A DNA stretch of 64,000 bases. Origin: Magnolia sinica. Taxonomy: Eukaryota; Streptophyta; Magnoliopsida; Magnoliales; Magnoliaceae. The position numbers and the translations under genes were made by a program. Within the stretch, counting starts at the first letter, position 1, and the number at the start of each line of letters is the position of its first letter. Of this stretch, positions 36,607 through 47,482 are shown in pieces. The stretch spans positions 83,356,862 to 83,420,861 of the forward strand of contig NC_080584.1 in assembly GCF_029962835.1 (NCBI RefSeq). Reading direction: 5' to 3'. The notes below the pieces were generated by a model. The model searched no databases, had not been told where the DNA came from, and saw only the letters and a program-made list of their open reading frames with translations.

Positions 36607-37535
36607 ATGTCATTCTACTACGGAATGGGCTTCAATGGTGTGGCCGTGAAATTCTACCCGTCTGAACATCGGGTCGTTGTGGTTGTTAAGAACGAAATTG
36701 CAGGTGCTTCTCTTATCGACATACATGACTTCCAATCAACTAACCACCCTCTCACAACATCAGAGATTATCGAGGATATCAATGATTTCTCATGGTGCTC
36801 ATCAAAACTACATGATTCTTTAATCTCGGGTGCTGAAGATGGGACTGCATTCCTGTAGGATGTGAATAGTTCTAACTCAATTAAACGCTTCAACGCACAC
36901 ATCTCCCACATCACCTCGGTTGATTTCAACCTCACAGATGACACTTTCATCATAGCGTCGTGGGACAAAAATGTTGGGCTGTGAAAAGTCGATGAAGAAA
37001 ACTACAAACTAGTCTACACACATCCCGATTGTGTGAGCTCGATTAAATGGAATCCCCATGAGAAAAGTCGGCATGCCAGCGCATCTTTCGATGGAATATT
37101 ACAGCTTTGGGATGTCAACGGGAATGCGATTATACAAACCATCTATGCCGACGATTCGCTGATCATGTCCCTTGATTGGAACTGTCAAGGTCAATAGATA
37201 GTCATGACTGCATCGGGAGAAAACTATGCCGAGGTGTGGGACATCAGGTCGCTTAACGACACCTTTAAAGTCATCAGTGGCAAACACACAGACAAGTATG
37301 ACTAGTAAAGTTTTCGCGGCACAAGAAGTACCAAATCGCATCTTGCTCGTACGATGAGAAGATTCTTCTTTGAGATTATGGTCCAGGGGATCATGATTCA
37401 AATACGACAATGTACGATGATCATAAGGGTGTTGTGCAGGGCTTGGATATGAGCAGGACAAAGGATAGCCTGTTGGCAAGCACCGGATCTAACGGGCTTG
37501 TTCGCACATGGATCTACATTCCGCCGGATATGTGA
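36607..37535 (+). pseudogene. PEX7-like WD40 pseudogene, copy 4
   Basis: ATG at 36607. First stop TAG at 36856-36858 is at the same codon as the first stop of copy 3, so the two copies share ancestry or gene conversion there. A second stop (TGA) replaces a Trp in the RLWKV position, and a one-base deletion in the HTDEVCLVKF segment shifts the frame (total length 929 bp). The C-terminal blade LLASTGSNGLVRTWIYIPPD is still readable. Confidence 0.85.
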
Positions 37536-38314
37536 GATTCGCTACCTCTTCTTGTCTTTCTTAATCATCTTGTACAGAGTACTACTTCTTTTCATCTTTC
37601 TTAATATTCTTGTAAATAGCATATTCAACAATATTCTTTTGCATAGAATATTCCAATGAATTTCTAAAGGATTCAATGTTTTCCATTAGTATAGCATATT
37701 TCTTTTTCATGTAAATGTAGTTAACAATAATTATGCATTGGCAATATAATTTATAAAAATTATGACTTTTCAAGATTATTTTAAAACCATAGCAAATTCT
37801 CTAATACATATTACTGTTAGCTACAATGAGATGAAACTCATTTTCAATTAACAACTAGATGAGGCCTATGTTTGGTAATTCATCTAGTTGGGGATGGAAA
37901 GATCACCATTGAAACTTTGTATGGCCACGGAAGTTTTGGATCATGCTAAGATTCTTTGTGTTTTCAGTTCATCCCATTGGGGATGACCTTATAAACGGTT
38001 CGAACAGTATATAAACAAAAATTAAGGTTTCAATGGATGGTATTTCTTTCCGCACTTTTCCCCGTCGTGTGACCTGCTTAAGTTTTTTATTCATCTCATT
38101 TTTAGTATAGTATCCTAAAACGAGCGACAACAATGGATGGACGGGGTGGATTTATGAAAAACATCACGGTGGACCTCACCTATCAAAATGCATGTGCATG
38201 TATCATAATTTTGTACATGGTATGAAAAGATTCGATTTGAGGGAGGGAGATAACGGTATTCTTGATGTTTAAAATTTTAAAAAAGAAGATACCAAATGTA
38301 ATTTTTCTTTCAAA

Positions 38315-38737
38315 AATCAAAACATATCCAAGATTCAATACATCAATGTCATCAAATCAAAACAGAAGAGCTTGTTGAAGATTCAAGACATCATCGTCCT
38401 CAAATCAAAATACAAGAGCTTGTCCAAGATTCAATACATCATCGTCCTCAAATCAAAACACAAGAGTTTATCAAAGATTCAAGACATCATCGTCCTCAAA
38501 TCAAAACACAAGAACTTATCCATGATTCAATACATCATCGTCCTAAAATTAAAACATAAAATCTTGTCTAATATTTAAGACATCATCGTCCTCAAATTAA
38601 AACACAAGAGCTTATCCACGATTCAATACACCATCGTTCTCAAATCAAAATACCCGAGCTTGTCCACGATATAATACATCATCGTCCTTAAATCAAAACA
38701 TAAGATATTATCCACGATTCAATACATTATCATCATC
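38315..38737 (+). repeat. 48 bp minisatellite, array unit 5
   Basis: Nearly nine copies of the 48 bp repeat before copy 5; the frame 38372-38578 stays open over four repeats. Confidence 0.88.
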
Positions 38738-39667
38738 ATGCCATTCTACTACGGAATGGGCTTCAATGGCGTAGCCGTGAAATTCCACCCGTCTGAACAT
38801 CGAGTCGCTGTGGTTGTTAAGGAAGAAATTGCAGGTGCTTCTCTTATTGACACACACGACTTCCAATCAACCGACCACCCTCTCAAATATTAAAGATTAT
38901 CCAGGATATCAATGATTTCTCATGGTGCTCATCAAAATTGCATGATTCTTTGATTTCGGGTGCTGAAGATGGGATTACATTCATCTGGAATGTGAATAGT
39001 TCTAACCCAATCAAATGCTGCAACGCACACATCTCCCGCATCACCTCCATTAATTTCAACCTCACAGATGACACTTTCATCACAACATCGTGAGATAAAA
39101 CTGTTAGGTTGTGGAAAGTCGATGTAGAAAACTGCAAACTAGTCTACACACATCTCGATTTGTGTGAGCTAAGTTAAATGAAATCCCCATGAGAAAAGTC
39201 AGCATGCCAGCGCATCTTTCGATGGAATATTACGGTTTTGGGATGTCAACGGGAATGCGGCTATACAAACCATCCATGTCGACGATTCGCCTATCTTGTC
39301 TCTTGACTGGAACTATTAAGGTCAACAGATAGTCATCACTACATCAGGAGAAAACTGTACCAAGGTGTGAAAAATCAGGCTGTTCAAAGACCCCTTTAAA
39401 GTCCTCAGTGACAAACACACAGACGAAGTATGCCTGGTGAAGTTTTCGCAGCACAAGAAGTACCAAATCATTTCTTGGTCGTACGATGGGAAGATTGTTC
39501 TTTGGGATTATGGTTCAGAGGATCATGATTCAAAGACGACAATGTACGATGGTCATAAGGGTGTTATGCAAGGCCTGAACATGAGTAGGATAGAGGATGG
39601 CCTGTTGGCATGCACTGGATCTGATGGGCTTATTCGCACATGGATCCACATTCCGTCGGATAAGTGA
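38738..39667 (+). pseudogene. PEX7-like WD40 pseudogene, copy 5
   Basis: ATG at 38738. A one-base loss near 38887 is balanced by a one-base gain near 39160, so the total length is still 930 bp but the middle is out of frame. Several stops are present, including TGA for the Trp of ASWDK. It keeps GITFIWNVNSSNPIK, with the blade Trp intact, and from 39437 an open C-terminal part with SYDGKIVLWDYGSEDHD and LLACTGSDGLIRTWIHIPSD. Confidence 0.85.
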
Positions 39668-40443
39668 GATTCATTACCTCTTCTTATCTTTCTTAATCAT
39701 CTTGTACAGAGCAATACTTCTTCTCGTCTTTCTTAATATTCTTATAAATAGCATATTCAACAATATTCTTTTACATAGCATATTCCAATGGATTTCTAAA
39801 GGATTTAATGTTTTCCATTAGTGCAACATATTTCTTTTTAATGTAAATGTAGTTAACAGTAATTATGTATTGGCGATCTAGTTTATAAAAATTACGACTT
39901 TTCATGACTATTTTAAAACCTTAGTAAATTCTCCAATACATATTACTGTTAGATACAATGAGATGAAACTCATTTTCAATTAGCAACTAGATGAGACCTA
40001 TGTTTGCTAATTCATCTAGTTGGAGATTGAAAGATCACCGTTGAAACTTTGTATGGCTGCCGAAGTTTTGGATCATGCTAAGATTCTTTGTGTTTTCAGT
40101 TCATCCCAGTGAGGATGACCTTATAAACGGTTCAGACGACATATAAACATAAATTAAGGTTTCAATGGAGGGTATTTCTTTCGGCACTTTTCTCCATCAT
40201 GTGACCTGCTTAAGTTTTTTATTCACCTCATTTTTAGTACAGTATCCTGAAACGAGTTACAACAATGGATGGTCGGGTGGATTTATGAAAAACTTCACGG
40301 TGGACCCCACCTATGAAAGTGCATGTGCATGTATCAAGATTTTGCACAGGCTATGAAAATATTCGATTCGAGGGAGGGAGGCAACGGTATTCTTGATATT
40401 TAAAATTTTAAAAAAGAAGATACCAAATGTAATTTTTCTTTCA

Positions 40444-40868
40444 AAAATCAAAACACATCCAAGATTCAATACATCATTATCCTCAAATCAAAATACCAGA
40501 GCTTGTCGAAGATTCAAGACATCATTGTCCTCAAATCAAAACACAAGAGCTTGTTCAAGTTTTAACACATCATCATCCTCAAATCAAAACACAAGAGCTT
40601 GTCCAATATTCAAGACATCATCGTCCTCAAATCAAAACATAAGAGCTTATCCATGATTCAATACATCATCCTCTTCAAATGAAAACACAAGATCTTGTCC
40701 AAGATTCAAGACTTCATCGTCCTCAAATCAAAACATAAGAGCTTGTCCACAATTTAATACATCATCGTCCTTAAATCAAAACACATGAGATTGTCCACGA
40801 TTCAAAACATCATCGTCCTCAAATCAAAACATAAGATCTTGTCCATGATTCAATACATCATCGTCATC
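40444..40868 (+). repeat. 48 bp minisatellite, array unit 6
   Basis: About nine copies of the 48 bp repeat. A frame starting at 40785 reads through the last repeats in phase with PEX7-like copy 6. Confidence 0.88.
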
Positions 40869-41795
40869 ATGTCATTCTATTTCGGAATGGGCTTCAATGG
40901 CGCAGCCGTGAAATTTCACCCGTCTAAACATTGGGTCGCTATGGTTGTCAAGAAAGAAATTGCAGTTGCTTTTCTTTTCGACACACACAACTTCCAATCA
41001 ACCGAACAACCTGCCACAACATCAAAGATCAACCAGGATATTAATGATTTCTCATGGTGCTCAAAACTGCATGATTCTTTGATCTTGGGAGCTGAAGATG
41101 GGACTGTATTCCTCTGGAATGTGAATAGTTCTAACCCCATCAAACGCTTCAAAGAACACATCTCCCGCATCACCTCCGTTGATTTCAACCCCACAGATGA
41201 CACTTTCATCACAGCATCGTGGGACAAAACAGTTAGGCTGTGGAATGTTGGTGAAGAAAACTGCAAACGAGTCCACGAACATGCCGATTGTGTGAGCTCA
41301 GCTAAATGGAATCCCCATGAGAAAAGTAAGCATGCCAGCAAATCTTTCGATGGAATATTACATTTTTGGGATGTCAATGGGAATGTGGTTACACAAACCA
41401 TCCATGCCGACGATTCGCCGATCATATCACTTGGCTGAAACTGTCAAGGTCAACAGATAGTCACCACCGCATCGGTAGAAAACTGTGCCAAGGTGTGGGA
41501 GATCAGGTCGCTCAAAGACGCCTTTAAAGTCCTCAGTGGCAAACACATAAACGAAGTATGCCCGGTGAAGTTTTGGCTTCATAAGAAGTACCAAATCGCT
41601 TCTTGGTCGTACGATGGGAAGATTGTTCTTTGGGATTATGGTCCAGGGGATCATGATTCAAAGACGACAATGTACGATGATCATAAGGGTGTTGTGTAAG
41701 GCCTGAATATGAGCAGGACAGAGGATGGCCTGTTGGCAAGCACCGGATCTGATGGGCTTGTTTGCACATGGATCCACATTCCGCTGGATTTGTGA
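40869..41795 (+). pseudogene. PEX7-like WD40 pseudogene, copy 6 (closest to the ancestral protein)
   Basis: ATG at 40869 and stop at 41793-41795: one frame of 309 codon positions, three bases shorter than copy 3 through loss of one Ser codon. It has two in-frame stops, TGA at 41436-41438 (Trp of the SLDWNC segment) and TAA at 41697-41699. It keeps WD40 residues lost in other copies: LHDSLILGAEDGTVFLWNV, RITSVDFNPTDDTFITASWD, KTVRLWNVGEENCKRVHEHA, DCVSSAKWNPHEKS and LHFWDVNGN. Compare PEX7 blades of the type HDSLLISAVADGSVKLWDL and FLTSSWDDTVKLW. It may be the founder-like end of the array, or simply the slowest to decay. Confidence 0.88.
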
Positions 41796-42144
41796 GATTC
41801 GCTACCTCTTCTTGTCTTCCTTAATCATCTTGTACAGAGTACTACTTCTCGTATTTCTTAATATTCTTGTAATAGCATATTCAACAATATTCTTTTACAT
41901 AACATATTCCAATGAATTTCTAAAGGATTTAATGTTTTCCATTAGTGCAGCATATTTCTTTTTCATGTAAATGTAGTTAACAGTAATTATGTATTGGAGA
42001 TCTAGTTTATAAAAATTATGACTTTTCAAGACTAGTTTAAAACCTTAACAAATTTTCCAATACATATTACTGTTAACTACAATGAGATGAAACTCATTTT
42101 CAATTACCAACTAGATGAGGCCTATGTTTGCTAATTCATCTAGT

Positions 42145-42694
42145 TGGGGATTGAAAGATCATCGTAGAAACCATGTATAGCCACCGAGGTTTTGGATTAT
42201 GCTAAGATTCTTTGTGTTTTTAGTTCATCCCAGTGGGGATGACCTTATAAACGGTTCAGACAGCATATCAACATAAATTAAGGTTTCAACGGATGGTTTT
42301 TCTTTCTGCACTTTTCCCCGTCGTGTGACCTGCTTAAGTTTTTGATTCGCCTCATTTTTAGTACAGTATCCTAAAACAAGCTACAACAATGGATGAATGG
42401 GGTGGATTTATGAAAAACATCACGGTGGACCCCACCTATTAAAATGCATGTGCATATATCATAATTTTGTACAGGGTATGAAAAGATTCGATTCAAGGGA
42501 GGGAGGCAACGGTATTCTTGATGTTTAAAATTTTGAAAAAGAAGATACCAAATGTAATTTTCCTTTCAAAAATCAAAACACATCCAAGATTCAATACATC
42601 ATCGTCCTCAAATCAAAACATAAGAGCTTATCGAAGATTGAAGACATTATCGTCCTCAAATTAAATCACAAGAGCTTGTCCAAGATTCAACACA
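42145..42694 (+). repeat. Truncated seventh array unit
   Basis: Repeats the MITE-1 right part, the spacer and about 2.5 minisatellite repeats (42570-42694), then stops abruptly within a repeat after CAAGATTCAACACAT. The sequence beyond is unrelated to the array. Confidence 0.9.
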
Positions 42695-45410
42695 TGAACG
42701 CTGGGAGATCAGCGCCCACGCTTTAGGTGATTTATTTTTGTCTTTGCTTTTTTTTTTTTTTGGTGTGGGGGATGTAACTTTTGATTGTAAATTTGGAGTC
42801 GCCACTAGCCACTTAATCTTCAAAATCCTATAGTTGGCTAGAACCTGTGAAATGTCTAAGGCAAGAGAGATCCGAAAATTCTCTTGCCTTATATTGACTC
42901 CTAGACTGCGATCCGGGATTCCGAGTAAGGGACCTCGGTTACAAAGAGGGAAGGTGTTAGGCACCCTCTTTGCCCATACGAATGTATGGTCTCTAGTTGG
43001 TGAAGTAAGAAATCTCAAGGGATGAATGATATGGTTAGAGTAAAACTAGGCACACATGGATGTCTGATGTAAAAAGATTCAGGATTCCGACGAGCCACAG
43101 AGCATACGTCCAAAAAAGTGTCTAGAAAGGCGGATATGATAATGCTTATGTAAATATAAAAAAAAGTGGACTAGATCACTAGAAATTTCTAGTATGACAG
43201 GATCTAATGTACGGCAAGTCACAGAGCATACATTCACTAGCAATCTAGAGAAGCAGAGGGGTTGAGAAAAGAAGAGATGTTATGATAAATGCTTGGATAA
43301 AGGAAAAATGAAATGATCTTTGGCTTGATCTCGAGTTGGCTAAGACAAAAACTACACTATAATCAATTCAGGCTAGACTTGTGGGTTGAGATGGTTGGGA
43401 GGAGGCTAAGGGGGTAGCTAAAAAAAATCAGATCTTGGAGGATTGGAGCTCATTCTCACCTTTACTCTCTTCCTCTATCTCCCTCTCTCTCACTCTCTCT
43501 CACTTGGAAATTTGGAATGAGATGTTGTTGTTGTGTGAAATGCGAAGAGGAGAGGGCTATTTATAGCCTTTTGGGATGACATTGTGGTAATTGTTGGGTT
43601 TGTGAAGGGTAAAAGCTGACATGGCAGCTTGGGATTGGTTGAGGAGAGAGAAATGTCATGTGGCATGCTCTTATGGGCTCTTGGGGGTAGGTAAAAGGGT
43701 AAATAGAGTGAACTACAGAGGTAATTTCATATGAAAGTTGACTTTGGGACGAGGGACAGCTGTGTGCCCAGAGGGGACACCTGTCGGATAAGGAGCGGCA
43801 GTCGAATTAAGGCCAGCGGTAGTCAGACTACCGTCCAGGCTGGGTTTGGTTCGGGATTTGGTCGGTGGGCTCTCTTTAATGTTTTGGCTCGACCCAAAGT
43901 CTTCTTTCTGGATTTTAGCTCAAAATGGTTGGGTGTATTTTCGAGGTTTGTACTGATTCGCATGTACGCTCTGGCTTGGGTGATGGTTTAGGGTTTGGGT
44001 TCGGGTTTGAGATAGGATAAGGCTAGGTTTGGGGTTATGGTTCAGGTTGGGTCTAGGCTAGGGTTATGGTTTAGGCTAGGTCTAGGGCTAGGGTTAGGGT
44101 TATGGTTCAAGCTGGGTCCCGCGATAGGGTTAGGGTTTAAGTTTATGATATGATCAGGATTTTCGGATTATTCTAGTTCTTTCGAGATACTAGCCTGGGT
44201 GGGATGTCTACGGATGCCACGACACCCCACCATTCTGGTCAGAAAAGGGTAGTGGTTCGAATCTGTTACCTGCCATTATATCGTTGTCAGTTGACTGTTT
44301 GGAAAAGAGATGACTCACACATAATGATGGTTGATGAAAACGTTGTGATTGTCCATGCGCGTTCTGCGGCATTACGGGTCACGAATCACAACCCTTTCAT
44401 GTCAGATTTATTAATAGCATTGGAAGGTAAGTATGAAGAGTAGGGCCTCTATGCGTCAATGCGGCTTCATGAGGATTGCTGTACTTTTTGTATCTTTCGT
44501 TTCCTTTGCTACGTAATCACTCTAGGAGTATTTGTTCCGTTTGATGGTCAAAGTGGTTAGCTACCCTATGTGTTGATGTGGCCTTAAGGGGAACTCACTA
44601 TGCCGACTTCGACTCGATCAAACTTTCCGAACATTCCGGACTAGATATGTGCGGGTAATCTTTTGTCATGGGTCTGCTAATTATGATACTTTGGTTACAA
44701 TGGATCTTCTTCACTTTGAGTTTGATTATTCTTACCAGAGATAGATCAAGTCACTTTCACTTGCCTTCGACTCGTATGATTGTCCAGATATGGAGATCGG
44801 GCCAATCGTACTTGTATCATATACGGATTCGATCATCCTCCGGGGAGACCGGAAGAGATCGAATCTTATTTTGCTGCTTATACTGACCGCAACTGGAGAA
44901 TATGGAAGATTCCTCAGTGTACTGCGTGCCACGTGCGTTTTTTGAAAATTTTTGTTTGAAAACTATTCTCTTTGGAACTAAATTCCGTAGGGATTTTATT
45001 GAAAATATTTTTGGATTTTTCAAAAAATATTTTTGAATTTTTTTTAAAAATATCCATTCGAACTCGCGGGTGGGTGTTGTCGTCCGATTTTTATTTGCGA
45101 AAATTAAGCAAACAGTTGCGTTGCCTCCACTAATGAACTTATGTAGCTAATGGTGTTTATTAGAGATATTTTTTGAGATTTTTGAAACATCCATCCGATC
45201 TCGCGGGAGGGCATCGTCATCCGGCTTTTATTTGCGGTTGATAAAACAGGTGTGTTGCCTCCATTGATGAACTAATGGGGCTCTAACCATGATTTATTGC
45301 ATTTTTTTATTTTTCTTTCCTTTTTTGCATTTTATCATCTCATTTTATCAAAGATTCTCAATTTCTCGTGAGATATTGGGATTATCTCATGAGAAGGATC
45401 CCCTTTTCTC
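42695..45410 (+). mobile_element. Fossil fragment of a Tat/Ogre-like Ty3/gypsy retrotransposon (LTR and leader sequence)
   Basis: The block TTTGGAGTCGCCACTAGCCA, GAGTAAGGGACCTCGGTTAC and GAGGGAAGGTGTTAGGCACC is a well-known signature of plant Tat/Ogre LTR-region sequence. A CTATTTATAGCC box (near 43556) and a run of GGGTTAGGG-like words (43985-44130) also fit. No gag-pol domains were seen and no matching second LTR or target duplication was found, so it looks like a broken, truncated piece. Its right limit is uncertain; it may reach about 45.8 kb. Confidence 0.55.
45050..45285 (+). repeat. Direct duplication of about 120 bp
   Basis: Two copies share TCGCGGG, GTCGTCCG/GTCATCCGG, TTTTATTTGCG, GTTGCCTCCA-T and GATGAACT. 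It lies within the Tat/Ogre-like fragment. Confidence 0.65.
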
Positions 45411-45830
45411 CTTTTTCGGCTTTTGTCCGCTGGTCCTGATGGTGATCCGACCGTCCCATCTATTCAAAGGGGACAGGCGTGCTGTCCCACACCCATCTGG
45501 TGGTGGGCGGTAGTCCGTCTACCACCTGACACCGGTTTGTCTAGTGGTCCGGCACCAGTGCTGGTCTGAGCATGGTGCCTACTCCCCTATTTCAGTTCTT
45601 CCTCCAATCTATCAAGGGACGCCATTGTTGCTCCCTGGAAGCTTCGTTGTGGTGGATTTATGCTCCTTTGAAGTCCTTTCCTTGTTCTACTCCTTCATCG
45701 ATCCTTCCAGGTGGCTTGTGTGCTCACTGGATTGAATTTTGTTTGTGTTTTTGCTGGATCATGCATGTGGAGTATTTGGAGGGTCCATTTGTGGCTTTGG
45801 ATCTTCTTCTTGGACATAGGAGGGTTGTGA
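45411..45830. other. Unassigned sequence right of the Tat/Ogre-like fragment
   Basis: Contains overlapping 60-90 codon frames on the plus strand (45544-45735 and 45572-45844) without known motifs. It could be more retrotransposon sequence or older host DNA. Confidence 0.3.
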
Positions 45831-45835
45831 TCAGG

Positions 45836-45913
45836 ACCCACTAGGAAATCAATACTAAGACCTCAGTGTTGAAACGAGGTATCTTTCACTCAGTCTACCA
45901 CTTGAGCTATGGA
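45836..45913 (-). mobile_element. SINE family 1, head fragment, minus strand
   Basis: Reverse complement of the tRNA-like head: AAGACCTCAGTGTTGAAACG, GTATCTTTCACTCAGTCTAC and TTGAGCTATGGAT. There is no T run at the left, so the tail part is missing. Confidence 0.6.
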
Positions 45914-46367
45914 TCAAGGTGTGAGTCAAGTCGTTCTTCGATCCAAGCAACTCATGTAATATATAGTATATATTCACGATAGAATTATATTGCTGTTATA
46001 CATTCCTTCAAGTCTAACTCAAAATCAACATACGAGCCAGGTGTGAAATTCTATAACCTTTTTCAGCCTTATATGACCAATACTAGGGCTGTCAATGGGC
46101 CTGGGCTGGCCCGACACCTTGGGTCGGGCTTAGGCTGGAGTAATAGGCCTGAGGGTCGGGTTCGAACTTAAAATTTTGGCTCGTTTCATAATTGGACTGG
46201 GCTTAGACTTGGCCTTCTAAAACCCAACACCCAGCTCGGCCAATATTTATTTAAAATTAAAATCCCTTATTTTAAAAAATTCCCCTCCCTCGTCCAAGAA
46301 TTCAAAAATCAAAATGTTTCTCTTCCCAAGAATTAAATTGAACCAGTGACACTGTCAGTAGTGGTGC

Positions 46368-46790
46368 TCCATGGGCTCCACTATAATATATTTGTTTTAT
46401 CCAAGCTATCCATCAATTTTCCATATCATTTTAGGGCATAACCCAAAAAATGAGGCCGATCAAAATCTTAGATGGACCACACCACTCAAAAAAGCAGTAA
46501 TTTAAGGCCTACCATTAAAAGCTTCCAAGGGCCACAAAAAGCTTGAATCAATAAGATATTTGTGTTTTCCCTTCATATATCCAATTCTTTCTAACCTAAT
46601 CAACAACTTGGATGGCAAATAAACATTGCAATCAATTGTAAGCGTTCAATCACCATTGTTTTCCTGTGGTGTGGTCCACCTGAGATTTGTATCTACCTTA
46701 TTTTTGGCCTCATGCCTAATAATGATCCAAAATGGATGGATGGCATGATAAAACACATACATCACTGTGGAGCCCAAAAATCATCGATCG
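46368..46790. mobile_element. MITE-1 copy inside hAT copy B
   Basis: GTGGTGCTCCATGGGCTCC at the left and CACTGTGGAGCCC at the right, as at 12472-13105 but without the internal duplication seen there. Confidence 0.7.
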
Positions 46791-46930
46791 CCCTGTAATA
46801 TCGTTGCTACTGACAATGTCCTCTAAATGCCATTTCAATGACCACGAGGACAACCTTCAGGTTCTTTCTCGAAAATGGGGTTTCTCCTTCCTTATCACTC
46901 TTCTCCCCTCTAATTTTCAATATATATTAC

Positions 46931-47443
46931 TTCTCGTGAGGTCGAGCTGTGTGGGCCCCATTGTACTGTCTCTCGGACATCAACACCGTGCAGTTGATGG
47001 GTACCCTTTAGTTTATAGGATATGCCAAAAATCAGCCATACAGGGAACTTCGGTGGGCCATACCATCTAAAATCATGTGGAAACATGCCTAAAATATATA
47101 AAAGTACTTGGTGGGGCCCACCTGAGTTTTGGATGCGGTTGAAACTTGATATGACCCCTCATTGAAGCGGGACACACACAATGGATGGTCTGGATTTGTG
47201 AACCACATCTCTGTAGGCCCGATAAATGATTGTGAATGTTTTAATGGGAGGGTAACCCCTCTCCACTGTTGTATGTGGTGTGACCCACCCAAGTCATGCA
47301 TTGACTTGATTTTTAATCCCGTGGCCCACCATAGAATGGTGGGTCTGATTGATTGGATAGATGTTCAACGTACACAACCATGGGGCCCACACAGCTCGAC
47401 CTCAGGGGAAGTTCCCATGAGGTCGACCTCATAGTACCATTTC

Positions 47444-47446
<3 letters not shown>
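46931..47446 (+). mobile_element. MITE-2 copy inside hAT copy B
   Basis: Carries the family blocks ACATCAACACCGTGCA, CATACCATCTAAAATCATG and GATTGACTTGATTTTTAA and ends AGTACCATTTCCC. Its left end is shortened (begins CTTCTCGTGAGGTCGAGC). A TA run lies on both sides (short at the left, long at 47447-47477). The equivalent place in copy A is just a TA microsatellite (13511-13537). Confidence 0.8.

Positions 47447-47477
<31 letters not shown>
47447..47477 (+). repeat. (TA)n microsatellite flanking MITE-2
   Basis: Perfect TA run immediately after the MITE-2 right end. Confidence 0.9.

Positions 47478-47482
<5 letters not shown>

Larger units (their letters stand above)
29321..42694 (+). repeat. 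Tandem array of about 2.13 kb units, each with a PEX7-like copy
   Basis: Unit starts (TGGGGATTGAAAGATCACC or variant) at 29321, 31497, 33632, 35761, 37889, 40021 and 42145. Spacings are 2176, 2135, 2129, 2128, 2132 and 2124 bp, then a partial unit of 550 bp. Order inside a unit: right part of a MITE-1, AT-rich spacer, 48 bp minisatellite, PEX7-like reading frame, then an AT-rich 3' flank ending CTAGATGAGG...TTCATCTAGT. The first unit is longer by about one minisatellite repeat. By eye the units agree at roughly nine bases in ten. Such regular spacing points to unequal crossing-over. Confidence 0.92.

Noticed and set aside
40916-41425. A 169-codon minus-strand frame opposite PEX7-like copy 6, and similar minus frames in other units
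   Set aside because: These are antisense shadows of the PEX7-like frame; they lack their own motifs and are not consistently open across copies.
29321-42694. CRISPR-like regular repeats
   Set aside because: The 48 bp repeats have no unique spacers and the genome is plant nuclear; it is an ordinary minisatellite.
43985-44130. GGGTTAGGG-rich tract that looks telomeric
   Set aside because: The words are GGTTAGGGTTATGGTT-like rather than TTTAGGG and lie inside the Tat/Ogre-like fragment, where such G-rich runs are usual.
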